Under the pieces are notes generated by a model. The model did no database searches. It worked only from the letters and a program-made list of their open reading frames with translations, and was not told where the DNA came from. From Leptospira bouyouniensis (GTDB lineage Bacteria; Spirochaetota; Leptospiria; Leptospirales; Leptospiraceae), in the NCBI RefSeq assembly GCF_004769525.1, contig NZ_RQFT01000012.1, forward strand, positions 628,001-692,000: a stretch of 64,000 nucleotides of DNA, written 5' to 3'. This document shows, piece after piece, positions 1 to 8,198 of this stretch. The position numbers and the translations under genes were made by a program. The stretch's first letter is position 1. Each line of letters opens with the position of its first letter.

Positions 1-731
1 TTCCCTAAATAATTAGTGCCTGGAGTGAAAGCTTGTGCACCAATAAACACATCAGCAAATCCATCTCCATTGAAGTCTCCAGATGTTATTCGCGAGCCGA
101 AAAATGTTTGTGTAATTCCGTCCGTTAAACTTGTAATTGGTGTTGAATTTAGTGTTTTTGTAATTGGGTTTGTTGAAAATACATACCCATAACCTTGGCT
201 TCCTGCACCTACGTTTGCCGATACAATCAAATCCGGATACCCATCTCCATCAGTATCTTTATTGATTCCTTTCCGAACAAGGATGGTATTTGATTTTTCA
301 AATGGGATGTGTACATAAATTGTATGCAAACTTCCATAAGTCCAAAAACTATTTGTCACTGCTTTTGTCGGTAACTGAGCACGCCAACTACCATTGATCA
401 CAGGAATCCTTGAAGGTTGGGCGTCATCAAATCCGACATTCACAAAACTAACATCAGTGGGTGCTGTTCCCACAACAAATCCAGTTTCCACGATTGAGTG
501 ATTTGTGAGGTTCGAAATTGTAGCACGTGATTCTGGTAGGAATAAAAGATAGATTCCTAGAGAATATTTTTTTAGTAAGTCGTTATCGGGACAAAGAAAA
601 TTATTTAACTTCATCAAACATTCTAGTGGAGGGTGGGTGAGGGGATTTGTCCAACAATTGGATGAAAATAGAGTCATTCCGATGGCTAAAATGAAATGGA
701 TAAATTTTTGAAATTTTGGATTCTGTGCCAT
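1..731 (-). CDS. FG-GAP repeat lipoprotein, 3' end outside window
   Basis: An open frame runs from an ATG at 731 off the left edge, giving about 243 visible residues. The N-terminus is a signal peptide ending in a spirochaetal lipobox (FSSNC, near residue 26), so an envelope lipoprotein is likely. Two calcium-binding FG-GAP/VCBS-type motifs are visible: DTDGDGYPDLIVSA and, nearer the edge, GDFNGDGFADVFIGA. Such repeats build beta-propellers found in integrin-like surface proteins, and more repeats are expected beyond the edge. The family is often surface exposed or adhesion related, but no ligand can be named from this fragment. It is transcribed divergently from the YidB-like gene. Confidence 0.85.
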   Translation of the reverse strand, partial: MAQNPKFQKFIHFILAIGMTLFSSNCWTNPLTHPPLECLMKLNNFLCPDNDLLKKYSLGIYLLFLPESRATISNLTNHSIVETGFVVGTAPTDVSFVNVGFDDAQPSRIPVINGSWRAQLPTKAVTNSFWTYGSLHTIYVHIPFEKSNTILVRKGINKDTDGDGYPDLIVSANVGAGSQGYGYVFSTNPITKTLNSTPITSLTDGITQTFFGSRITSGDFNGDGFADVFIGAQAFTPGTNYLG

Positions 732-876
732 GGATTTATACAACTAACAATGCATTGATGTTTTGGTTTCAGGTTTTGGAAAGCAATCACTTATTGTCTT
801 TTTTAGTTAAGATAAAGTTGGAATTTAAGAAAAAAATTTCTTTCCTTTTCTTTTTGATTCAAGGACCATACTCCGC

Positions 877-1278
877 ATGAGTTTTTTTGAAAGTTTAAAA
901 GCCGTCGCAGCTCAGGCAGTAGAGCTAGTGCAAAACAATCCACAAGTGGTTTCTGGGATCCAAAAGATCATCGAAGAAAATGGTGGAGTTTCTGGGATTG
1001 TGCAAAAATTCAAAGAGAAAGGTTTTGCAGATGCTGCTTCCTCATGGGTAGGAACGGGAGACAACTTAAGCATTGGTGCCGACGATGTTTTAAACGTTTT
1101 AGGAAATGATTCCGTAAAGGAACTTGCAAGCAAAGTTGGACTCGATAAGGAGGCAACAGCAGGACTTGTCGGAAATTTATTGCCAATTGTCATCGATAAA
1201 CTTTCACCTGACGGAAAAGAACCAAGCGGAGATATCACATCTCAACTTTCGAGTTTAGCTTCATTGTTTACAAAGTAA
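877..1278 (+). CDS. YidB-like (DUF937) protein
   Basis: A 133-residue soluble protein with no signal peptide or membrane segment. It matches the YidB/DUF937 pattern: a helical N-terminus, a SWVGTGDN stretch near residues 56-63 (the SWVGxG signature of the family), and helices rich in Gly, Leu and Asp followed by a LLPIVIDKLSPDG segment. E. coli YidB has almost the same length. The biological role of the family is poorly defined. An AAGGA sequence lies about 10 bases before the ATG. It stands alone between two oppositely oriented genes. Confidence 0.8.
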   Translation: MSFFESLKAVAAQAVELVQNNPQVVSGIQKIIEENGGVSGIVQKFKEKGFADAASSWVGTGDNLSIGADDVLNVLGNDSVKELASKVGLDKEATAGLVGNLLPIVIDKLSPDGKEPSGDITSQLSSLASLFTK

Positions 1279-1308
1279 TCAATTGAAGGGAAAGTTGTTC
1301 GACAAACA

Positions 1309-1713
1309 TCAGTCCTTATCTTTCATTTCTGTAAAACTCCGATCAGGATTCATCGTATAGGCTCCTTTAAAAGGATGAGGCGGATTTCCTCCCCATTCTT
1401 TTGGAGAAAGCAGAGAAAAATAATCTCCCTCACTCTTCGCATATAGGTAAATTAACTGACCTGCCTTCTTCTCAAATTGGCATTTTGCTTTGTGGAGTTC
1501 GATATCTTTTTCTGCTTGTTGTAGGATGAGTTCAGCTTCTTCTTTTAATGCTCGAATTTGTTTCGCAATGACTTCGAGTTTTCCGTGTACATGGAGTTTC
1601 ACAGACTCTTCAGCTAATTCGATTTCTTTTGCGCGGTCAACGAGACTTATAGCTGGCGCTAAGCGACTTGTTCCATAAGTGAGACTGTGGTGGGGGATTG
1701 CCGTTTCTTCCAT
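1309..1713 (-). CDS. DUF2452 family protein
   Basis: A 134-residue cytoplasmic protein of unknown function. The middle (about residues 27-85) is a charged amphipathic helix. It is followed by the family's characteristic end: a YLYAKSEGDYFSLLSPKEWG segment, corresponding to the I-Y-H-L-Y-E-K-x-D-G-x-x-x-L-S-x-I-S-P-x-E-W-G pattern I associate with DUF2452. The C-terminus is rich in proline and charge. No lipobox or transmembrane helix is present. It reads toward the end of the YidB-like gene, 30 bases away, so the two are convergent. Confidence 0.7.
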   Translation of the reverse strand: MEETAIPHHSLTYGTSRLAPAISLVDRAKEIELAEESVKLHVHGKLEVIAKQIRALKEEAELILQQAEKDIELHKAKCQFEKKAGQLIYLYAKSEGDYFSLLSPKEWGGNPPHPFKGAYTMNPDRSFTEMKDKD

Positions 1714-1897
1714 CTTACTATTTAGACAAATTTTGAAATCGATACCTTCGAATTCAAAATGAAAATCTTCTTTGGCAAATTATTTTTTTACTTAATTTGA
1801 TTTCCATATGATTAATCCACACAAGATTAAGATAAGAAAAAGGCCCTCCCAATTTAATCAGGAAAGCCAAGTTGCCAAGGATAGACGATTTTTGTTT

Positions 1898-2701
1898 TTA
1901 TGACAATGGTTGGTATTGGATGATCATTGCTTTTGCTTTGATTTCTTTTGGCATCACAGTTTTGGATAAAATTCGTTGTAAGGAATCTTTATCCTTTGAT
2001 TTACCAAGTTGCACCACAAAGAATCCATTTTTGACCATGATAAAGGATTTTGTTTTCAGTTTACCCTGGTTATCAGAATGTAATTGTGATAAAAATGTTT
2101 CTGCCGATTTTCGATTTGTAAACGCAGCAAGTTGGATCGTCAGGTAATTTCCTTCATTTTGGGAAACAGATTTTGTGTTACTTGCACTTACATGTTTTTG
2201 TTTTAATTTCGATTTAGAACTTGAAGAAATGTTTTTTAATTTTTCTTCTTTAGGAACATAGTTTGTTCTTTGTTCTTTCGATTTGGTCAAATCGACAATT
2301 TGTTGTTTTTTTTCTTCTTCTTCATCTTTTGCAGTAGAAGTTTCCATGTAATAAGGGTGGTTTCCTATATCAGCCATAGGTATCTCTTGGGAAGAAACGG
2401 ATTCTTTTGGTTTCGTTCCTTGCACAAGGGAAGATGCAACTTGAGTTCCTTGTTGATTCGCTGCTGTTGTTTCTTCTACTTTTTTCGACAGAGATTCTGG
2501 GGAAGGAAGGTTTGTTCCATTTGTCTCGGAATTCAAGGCGGCAAGGTTAGCTTTTTGTAAATTTTCTGTACCCTCTGATTTACCTTTCCCAACCGATACT
2601 CCCAAAAAGAAAATCGAAAAGAATAATGCAAAAAGAAAGAGTGATAAAACTCCAATCCTTTGTTTGTCTAAATTGATTACGTAAAAAACTCTCTCTTTCA
2701 T
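1898..2701 (-). CDS. SPOR-domain single-pass membrane protein
   Basis: A 267-residue protein with one transmembrane helix at about residues 16-38 after a short positive N-terminus, then a long Ser/Thr/Lys/Glu-rich linker. A C-terminal SPOR-like domain spans about residues 185-262 (YLTIQLAAFTNRKSAETFLS through FFVVQLGKSKDKDSLQ). SPOR domains bind denuded peptidoglycan glycan strands and often locate proteins to the division septum. The topology here, cytoplasmic N-terminus with linker and SPOR domain in the periplasm, fits that. Its ATG overlaps the coaE stop (ATGA), so the two are probably translationally coupled. No FtsN identity is claimed. Confidence 0.8.
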   Translation of the reverse strand: MKERVFYVINLDKQRIGVLSLFLFALFFSIFFLGVSVGKGKSEGTENLQKANLAALNSETNGTNLPSPESLSKKVEETTAANQQGTQVASSLVQGTKPKESVSSQEIPMADIGNHPYYMETSTAKDEEEEKKQQIVDLTKSKEQRTNYVPKEEKLKNISSSSKSKLKQKHVSASNTKSVSQNEGNYLTIQLAAFTNRKSAETFLSQLHSDNQGKLKTKSFIMVKNGFFVVQLGKSKDKDSLQRILSKTVMPKEIKAKAMIIQYQPLS

Positions 2702-3315
2702 TTTTGAATCCTTTTTTGAATTTCTTTATAGATAATAACGATTTGTTCTTTTAATCCTTCTCTATCAGTATCGTTCGTTACGACAAAATCAGAGAGGAAC
2801 TTTTTTTTCTCGATGTCCATTTGCGAAGTTATTCTTCTTTCAAAGTCAACTTTTTCCATTCCACCTCTGGTTTTTACCCGTTCCCAGTTTTGGTCTTTGG
2901 GGAGATATACAGTAACTGTATAATCACAAATGGTGTGGGCATCCGTTTCAAATAAAAGAGGTACTTCCCATGCCACAATACTTCCATCCTTGGTGTCATT
3001 GTAAAACTCTAGGAATTGTTTTCTCACGAGTGGGTGTAGAAGTTCGTTTAGTGCTTTTAATTTTGATTCGTTGCTAAAGGCAAGTTCGGCAATTTTTGTC
3101 CGATTGATAGTGCCACCTTCTTCGATGATAGAATCGCCAAAGATGGAAATAAGTTCATTTTTTACAGGGCTATTTGGTTCTGTAAAAGTGCGGGCAATTG
3201 AATCTGAACTAATCGTCACTGCGCCTAATTCTCCAAAGATGGAAAGCGCAGTGGATTTCCCGGAACCAATCGATCCAGTGATACCAATTAAAGTTTTGTT
3301 GGGTGCAAGTGCCAC
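2698..3315 (-). CDS. coaE: Dephospho-CoA kinase
   Basis: CoaE transfers phosphate from ATP to the 3'-hydroxyl of dephospho-CoA, the last step of coenzyme A synthesis, in the cytoplasm. The 205-residue length is normal. The P-loop is GITGSIGSGKST (residues 12-23). It is followed by the family's SSDSIAR region, the LLHPLVR motif (about residue 92) and a VPLLFETD stretch (about residue 120) typical of CoaE. The start is a GTG at 3315; no ATG fits better because the P-loop begins only 11 residues in. The SPOR gene overlaps its stop by four bases. Confidence 0.93.
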   Translation of the reverse strand: MALAPNKTLIGITGSIGSGKSTALSIFGELGAVTISSDSIARTFTEPNSPVKNELISIFGDSIIEEGGTINRTKIAELAFSNESKLKALNELLHPLVRKQFLEFYNDTKDGSIVAWEVPLLFETDAHTICDYTVTVYLPKDQNWERVKTRGGMEKVDFERRITSQMDIEKKKFLSDFVVTNDTDREGLKEQIVIIYKEIQKRIQK

Positions 3316-3397
3316 GGGTTTATAACATAAAAAACCCGTGAAAGTACAAGTATTTTTTTAGATCATTTGAGAAAAAAAATACTAAAGTATTTTGTAC

Positions 3398-4336
3398 TTA
3401 GTTTTTGTTAAGTGTTTCGTTGTGTATCCAGTCTTGTACTAGTTTGGCGGATAGTTGGGGATCCTCAATCATGGGTGCATGGCCCATGTTTTCTAATAAA
3501 ACCGTTTCTAGTTTTGTTTTTAGTTTATTTTTTAGAACTTCCATTACCGAATAGTGGATGACCTTGTCTTCTTTTCCCCAAATGGTCAGACAAGGTGCTT
3601 CGATTTGGTCCAACTTTGATTCGAGTACATAGCCTTCTTTCCTAATTTGTTTTAAGATATGGGCATTCCATTCTCGATTGGCGACAGACTTTTCTGCAAA
3701 ATAGGATTTTAAAAACGAAGGTAGGTAAGGTGGTTTTACAAATGTAAATCGAAGGAGGCGATCAAAGTCTTCTGTGTCTTTGACAAGGAGTGGGCTTTCC
3801 TTCCCAGAAAGTTCAATGGTTTGCATTTCACTTGGAACTGGACTTTTAATCCCTGCATTATCAAAAAGGATAAGAGACTTTACTTGTTTTCGAAATTTCG
3901 CAGCAAAGATTCCTGCAATCCCACCACCCATTGAATTCCCAGCGATGTGAAATTTAGTGAGACCCAGTGTTTCGGTAAATTTTTGTAAACGGATAGCTTG
4001 TGATTCTTGAGTATAAGAAATCCCTTCCGGTTTACTCGATTCCCCAAAACCGGGGAGGTCTGGTGCGATCACTCGTATATTTTTTGGGAGGTGTCTTGAA
4101 AACCTTGTCCAATGGTCTTTATCACCACCAAAGCCGTGTACGACGAGTAGCGTTTCGCCATCACCTGGTTTTTCTGTATACTTCCATACCAAATCTTCGA
4201 CCACAACTGACTTTGTTTCTAGATTTGACCGGTATCTTTCAATACTAATGCCTGTTTTGTGAAGCCCAGAAGCACAACCAAATACGGTTACGAGTATAAG
4301 AAGGGTGTTAAGAATTGATTTTAATTTTGATTTCAT
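3398..4336 (-). CDS. Alpha/beta hydrolase lipoprotein
   Basis: A 312-residue predicted lipoprotein (signal helix, then TVFGC lipobox, Cys at about 21). The rest is an alpha/beta-hydrolase fold. The oxyanion motif is HGFGGDKDHW (about residue 67), the nucleophile elbow is GNSMGG (Ser about 135), the acid is probably the Asp in WGKEDKV, and the catalytic His is in ENMGHAPM (about residue 287). The full triad appears intact, so it should be an active esterase, lipase or C-C hydrolase of the periplasm or outer membrane. The substrate cannot be deduced. The gene is monocistronic by spacing and divergent from tRNA-Phe. Confidence 0.85.
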   Translation of the reverse strand: MKSKLKSILNTLLILVTVFGCASGLHKTGISIERYRSNLETKSVVVEDLVWKYTEKPGDGETLLVVHGFGGDKDHWTRFSRHLPKNIRVIAPDLPGFGESSKPEGISYTQESQAIRLQKFTETLGLTKFHIAGNSMGGGIAGIFAAKFRKQVKSLILFDNAGIKSPVPSEMQTIELSGKESPLLVKDTEDFDRLLRFTFVKPPYLPSFLKSYFAEKSVANREWNAHILKQIRKEGYVLESKLDQIEAPCLTIWGKEDKVIHYSVMEVLKNKLKTKLETVLLENMGHAPMIEDPQLSAKLVQDWIHNETLNKN

Positions 4337-4366
4337 TTTTGTCCTTACAAAAAATGCAAAGGTTCG

Positions 4367-4394
4367 TTGACAGAGGGCTATGAAAAAATACTTT
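4367..4394 (+). promoter_or_regulatory. Probable promoter of tRNA-Phe
   Basis: A perfect TTGACA at 4367-4372 is followed after 16 bases by TACTTT (4389-4394), a weak -10. A GC-containing discriminator then leads to the mature tRNA 5' end at 4407. Position and strand fit a stable-RNA promoter. The -10 match is poor, so the exact element is uncertain. Confidence 0.5.
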
Positions 4395-4406
4395 GGTCGT
4401 AACCGA

Positions 4407-4479
<73 letters not shown>

Positions 4480-4486
4480 AGGTTAC

Positions 4487-4744
4487 CTATTTTCCTACCT
4501 TTCTCTCTTCTCCCATCGACCAAAGTCCCAAAAATTCGTTTTCCTCTACTTTTTTACAAAGTTCAGGTTTGTATAACTTTTTGACGGGTGGTTTCGGGTA
4601 GATATGGATTTCATCATTATCAGGGATAAAGGTTAACATCCTTAAAATTGTATCTTGGCCTTCAATTTCATACATGGTATAAGACATACCTTTGGAAGGA
4701 ATGATTTGGGAGGTTTCCAAATACTTACGAGTGGTGTCAGACAT
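4487..4744 (-). CDS. Small conserved-looking hypothetical protein
   Basis: An 85-residue protein with no signal peptide or membrane segment and no recognised domain. It has mixed alpha/beta composition with a proline- and lysine-rich middle (YPKPPVKKLYKPEL). I chose the ATG at 4744 because TTTAGGA lies just upstream; an in-frame start 12 codons earlier has no such site. The gene ends 8 bases past the 3' end of the tRNA on the other strand and follows the MocR gene by 36 bases, so they may be cotranscribed. Function unknown. Confidence 0.6.
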   Translation of the reverse strand: MSDTTRKYLETSQIIPSKGMSYTMYEIEGQDTILRMLTFIPDNDEIHIYPKPPVKKLYKPELCKKVEENEFLGLWSMGEERKVGK

Positions 4745-4780
4745 AATCCTAAAGTTGTATCGGGTTTCGTTTCGGAGCAA

Positions 4781-6205
4781 CTAAAAAGTTTTTTTTAAAT
4801 TTCTATTTTTTAAAAAACGTTTTGCAAACAATATGAGTTTCTCACGTATTTTCGGAGTTCTTCCTACGGACACATTCAATCTAAAAAAATGATTCCAATG
4901 TTTGGAGAGTCCAAATAAAGAACCTGGAGCAATTGCCATACCTAATTTTTTTGCTTCCAAAAGAAGTTTATCACCATCTAACGCCGATTCAATCCAAAGA
5001 ACAAATCCTCCATCAGGTTTTGTGATTTTAAGATTCCCTTCACTTTCTTCGATTAATAATTTGATATATTCACTGCTAAGTGATTTGTATTCAGATCGTA
5101 AGTGTTTCAAATGCCTTTCATAGGTTTGTCGTTTCAGATATTCCAAAACAAGAATCTGTGTAGGATGGTTTTCTGATATTTTAAATGCTCTGCTGATTTT
5201 AGAAACAGATTGGATCCCTGTTTTAGTTGCCACCCAACCCATTCGTAGACCTGGTGAAAGGGTTTTAGAAAAAGAAGAACATAAAAAAGTTTTTGGACCA
5301 TTATTTGAATGTTGGAAAAAACTCACCAATGGTTTTGGTCGAGTTCCTTCGTAATACAAATCGCCATAAATATCATCTTCTACAAGATGAATTCCGAACT
5401 CATATGAAAGATTTGCCAAACTTTGTTTAGTTTGATCATTGAATAAAATTCCATTAGGATTATTAAAATTGGCAGCAAATAAAAATACTTTTGGTTTATG
5501 ACGTTTGATGAGTTTTTCAAATTCTGAAATGTTGATCCCTTCGCCACTACGATAAGGGATCTCTACTACTTTTAGTTTGAGCGTTTCTAAAATTTGGAAT
5601 AAACCAACATAAATAGGAGAGGGAACAATGACAGTATCACCTGGTTCTGTCACAGCGTATAAGGAATAGGTGATAGCTTCCGTACAACCAGATGTGATTT
5701 GGATTTGTTTTGAATTCACTCGGTATCCAAACATTGAAATCCGTTTTGCCAGCCATTCTCTTAAATTAGGATTCCCTTGTAAGTCTCCATACGTAAAAAT
5801 TTCCTTATGTAAATATGCTTTTTTAAAAGTTAGATTCAGTTCCTGAATCGGTAAATACTCTTCAGATGGGATGGCAGCTCCAAATGACAATAATTTCGGA
5901 TCCATCACGGTATTCATGATTTGTTGGATACGGTCATCTGCTTCTACTGATTCATAAAATTCATTTTGAGGTCCAAGGATGATGGATTTAATTTGGTTTT
6001 GTACATAATACCCAGATTTGTTTTGCACATAGATATACCCTTCTTCTTCTAAGATGCGATATGCTTCTTTCGCAGTTGTTAAACTACAGGATTTGATAGA
6101 TTGGATTTCTCTTAAAGAAGGGATTTTTTCATTCTCGGAATAATAACCAGATTGAATATCCTTCTTTAAATCAATTGCAAGTTGTTGGTATTTTGTTTTT
6201 TCCAT
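4781..6205 (-). CDS. MocR-type GntR regulator with aminotransferase domain
   Basis: About 474 residues. The N-terminal 70 form a GntR winged helix-turn-helix (YQQLAIDLKKDIQSGYY, then IPSLREIQ and LTTAKEAYRILEEEGYI). The rest is a fold-type I aminotransferase with the PLP lysine in SSFSKTLSPGLRMGW and the substrate-carboxylate Arg in FFRLNVSV near the end. This architecture defines MocR/PdxR/GabR regulators, which sense PLP, amino acids or their imines. The start at 6205 gives the usual GntR N-terminus; an ATG at 6229 is also possible. It is divergent from a free-standing aminotransferase, probably its target. Confidence 0.9.
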   Translation of the reverse strand: MEKTKYQQLAIDLKKDIQSGYYSENEKIPSLREIQSIKSCSLTTAKEAYRILEEEGYIYVQNKSGYYVQNQIKSIILGPQNEFYESVEADDRIQQIMNTVMDPKLLSFGAAIPSEEYLPIQELNLTFKKAYLHKEIFTYGDLQGNPNLREWLAKRISMFGYRVNSKQIQITSGCTEAITYSLYAVTEPGDTVIVPSPIYVGLFQILETLKLKVVEIPYRSGEGINISEFEKLIKRHKPKVFLFAANFNNPNGILFNDQTKQSLANLSYEFGIHLVEDDIYGDLYYEGTRPKPLVSFFQHSNNGPKTFLCSSFSKTLSPGLRMGWVATKTGIQSVSKISRAFKISENHPTQILVLEYLKRQTYERHLKHLRSEYKSLSSEYIKLLIEESEGNLKITKPDGGFVLWIESALDGDKLLLEAKKLGMAIAPGSLFGLSKHWNHFFRLNVSVGRTPKIREKLILFAKRFLKNRNLKKTF

Positions 6206-6243
6206 CTGTATACGTATAGAAGTTATCATCTGTATATGGACAG
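6204..6243. promoter_or_regulatory. Likely MocR operator in divergent intergenic region
   Basis: Between the two divergent genes the 9-mer ATCTGTATA occurs at 6204-6212 and again at 6228-6236, a direct repeat with a 24-base period. The first copy merges into the perfect palindrome TATACGTATA (6209-6218). The second forms CTGT-N6-ACAG (6230-6243). MocR/GabR regulators typically bind spaced direct repeats, so this is a plausible autoregulatory and target operator. The first copy overlaps the preferred MocR start codon, which suggests direct repression or a start at 6229. Confidence 0.5.
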
Positions 6244-6271
6244 ATTTTTCTTTATTTGATATTGTATTTGT

Positions 6272-7465
6272 ATGGAATCAACTGTTTCAAACATATTTTT
6301 GGCGAATCGAAGCAAAAATATTCGATCATCCGCCATTCGTGAAATCTTAAAAATCACCGTAAAAGATTCCAATTTTCTTTCATTTGCAGGTGGATTGCCC
6401 AATCCTAATTTATTAAACAAAGAGCTTTTAAACCAATCTATGGAGGAAACCATTCTATTTTCCAGTGAAGTTGCCTTACAATATGGTGATTCGTCTGGTT
6501 ATACAGATCTTAAAAAAATAATTTTGGAAAAGTTTGTCTTAGATGATGGAGTGAAGTTAGATTCTATTATGATCACTCATGGTTCCCAACAAGGTTTAGA
6601 TATCCTCGGGAAACTTTTGATGGATGACAATACCAATGTGTTAGTTGAGGATCCAGTATATTTAGGTGCACTCCAAGCATTTTCACCGTATGGACCAAAT
6701 TTGATTTCTCTACCGATGGAGTTTGATGGACCCAATGTATCTGAATTGAAAAAAATTTTGAGTGAGAAGAAAATCCATTGTTTTTATACCAATCCAAATT
6801 ATCAAAATCCATCGACCATCACGTGGTCATTGGAAAAAAGGAGAGCAGTTGCAAACCTACTTGATGAGTTCGGGGTGATCTTAATTGAAGATGAAGCCTA
6901 TAAATATTTAGATTTTTCGGGAATCATATATCCATCCATCTTCTCATTTCGAAAAGAAAAAGATCTAACTTTTGTTTTGGGAAGTTTCTCAAAAATCATT
7001 TCACCTGGTTTTCGAATTGGATGGGTGATTGTTCCAGAAGTTTATAAAGATTCATTCAATCGGATCAAACAAGGGATTGATTTGAATACCAATCAATTTT
7101 CGCAAATTATACTCACAAAACTCTTATCCTTAATGGATATAAACGAACATTTTTCGAAAATTCAAACTCATTATCGGAATCAAAAAAATCAGTTAGTGGA
7201 ATTACTGAACCATTATTTACCAGAAGTGAAATTCCAAGACCCGCAAGGGGGAATGTTCCTTTGGGTTGAATACCCTGATGTGAGGGAAAATGAACTGATG
7301 GAAAGGATCATGGAAAAAAAAGTGGTGATGGTTCCTGGGAATGAATTCCGACTTAAGGAATCCGATTCAGCATTCTTTCGGATGAACTTTAGTTTTTTGC
7401 AGGGTTCGGACATGGAAGAAGGAGTAAAACGGATCCATTCTGTCTATCGCGACATAATTACGTAA
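6272..7465 (+). CDS. PLP-dependent aminotransferase (LysN/MocR-catalytic type)
   Basis: A 397-residue fold-type I aminotransferase without a DNA-binding domain. Visible hallmarks are FAGGLPNP near residue 38, the YGDSSGYTDLKKII segment, the FYTNPNYQNPS motif (about 173), EDEAYKYLDF, the PLP lysine in GSFSKIISPGFRIGW (about 240) and the substrate-binding Arg in FFRMNFSF (about 370). Relatives include 2-aminoadipate and valine-pyruvate type transaminases, but the substrate cannot be told. It lies divergent to the MocR regulator, which is probably its controller. Confidence 0.88.
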   Translation: MESTVSNIFLANRSKNIRSSAIREILKITVKDSNFLSFAGGLPNPNLLNKELLNQSMEETILFSSEVALQYGDSSGYTDLKKIILEKFVLDDGVKLDSIMITHGSQQGLDILGKLLMDDNTNVLVEDPVYLGALQAFSPYGPNLISLPMEFDGPNVSELKKILSEKKIHCFYTNPNYQNPSTITWSLEKRRAVANLLDEFGVILIEDEAYKYLDFSGIIYPSIFSFRKEKDLTFVLGSFSKIISPGFRIGWVIVPEVYKDSFNRIKQGIDLNTNQFSQIILTKLLSLMDINEHFSKIQTHYRNQKNQLVELLNHYLPEVKFQDPQGGMFLWVEYPDVRENELMERIMEKKVVMVPGNEFRLKESDSAFFRMNFSFLQGSDMEEGVKRIHSVYRDIIT

Positions 7466-7520
7466 CATACGTTTAGTAAAATTTGTTTGACAAATACTAT
7501 TCGTATGTTTACTTACTAAA
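7464..7520. promoter_or_regulatory. Inverted-repeat promoter region
   Basis: AACATACG at 7464-7471 is repeated inverted as CGTATGTT at 7502-7509, and TTTAGTAA at 7472-7479 as TTACTAAA at 7513-7520. Between them a TTGACA (7487-7492) could be a -35, with a weak TACTTA at 7510-7515 as -10. Paired inverted boxes around a promoter look like a TetR- or MarR-type operator. No such regulator gene is adjacent, and the region could partly reflect AT-rich composition. Confidence 0.35.
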
Positions 7521-7521
7521 T

Positions 7522-7677
7522 ATGAAGCCTGCTATCTCAAAAGCATTGCATCCTCAATTTTCAATCCTGAGTTTGGAACAAAAATTGGAGATCCTAAAAG
7601 AGGATCCAAACTTTCGTATGCTTGTGGAACAAATCTATCAAAACTACAAGGAAAACAGGTCTACTGTGATTCTTTGA
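7522..7677 (+). CDS. Small hypothetical protein, 51 residues
   Basis: A short, charged, helical protein without a signal peptide. The C-terminal half (EQKLEILKEDPNFRMLVEQI) looks like two amphipathic helices. I chose the ATG at 7522 over the frame's earlier in-frame TTG because the latter would fall inside the inverted-repeat promoter. No clear Shine-Dalgarno is seen, so the gene might be leaderless or not real. It precedes the 7727 gene by 49 bases in the same direction. No family is recognised. Confidence 0.45.
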   Translation: MKPAISKALHPQFSILSLEQKLEILKEDPNFRMLVEQIYQNYKENRSTVIL

Positions 7678-7726
7678 TTTGCTTCTCTTTCCCACACAAG
7701 TTTCTATGGAAGGAAAGTAGGTAATT

Positions 7727-8155
7727 ATGAATTTAGATCTTACACCACAAGAAACAAAACAACTTTTAGATGCTCTCACTGTGTTTGAATGGGTGAGTAA
7801 TGCTCCCCATGAAGAATCAGATCCGAGTGTCGATGGATTTCTACAATCCTTACTCGGCAAACTTTCCAAAACCATGGAAAACAGTCCAATAGTTTCTGAG
7901 AATGGAATGTACACTGTCGCAGAAGAATACTTCCAAGAAGTATTCGAATCTTATATTGAGCCATATAACGATGATGTGTTTTGGACAGAACTCACTACAG
8001 AACTTGCGCAAAGAGATTTGGAACTTTCGATGTCCGAAAAAGAATTGGAAGCCTTAGCACCTGAAGTTTACGAAACAAAAGTGGCAAAAGAAGCGGAAAA
8101 GTATGATTCCGAATTTGAAAAAAATGGAGTGGATCATTTATTTTTAAAAAAATAA
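7727..8155 (+). CDS. Acidic hypothetical protein
   Basis: A 142-residue, strongly acidic, mostly helical cytoplasmic protein (many Glu/Asp; Leu-rich helices at about 1-25, 38-50 and 90-130). No domain is recognised. The start is well supported by a purine-rich ribosome site (GGAAGGAAAGTAGG) just upstream of the ATG. It probably shares a transcript with the small gene at 7522 and runs convergently toward the SpoIIE-type gene. Acidic helical proteins of this kind are sometimes regulators or chaperones, but nothing here shows which. Confidence 0.7.
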   Translation: MNLDLTPQETKQLLDALTVFEWVSNAPHEESDPSVDGFLQSLLGKLSKTMENSPIVSENGMYTVAEEYFQEVFESYIEPYNDDVFWTELTTELAQRDLELSMSEKELEALAPEVYETKVAKEAEKYDSEFEKNGVDHLFLKK

Positions 8156-8198
8156 TACAAATCAATTTGGATTTAGGAAATGTAACTCTCTTTGGATC

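Noticed and set aside
2270..2560. Phe/Cys-rich frame on the plus strand inside the SPOR gene
   Set aside because: It is the antisense of a Lys/Glu/Ser-rich linker, which produces Phe- and Ser-rich shadow frames.
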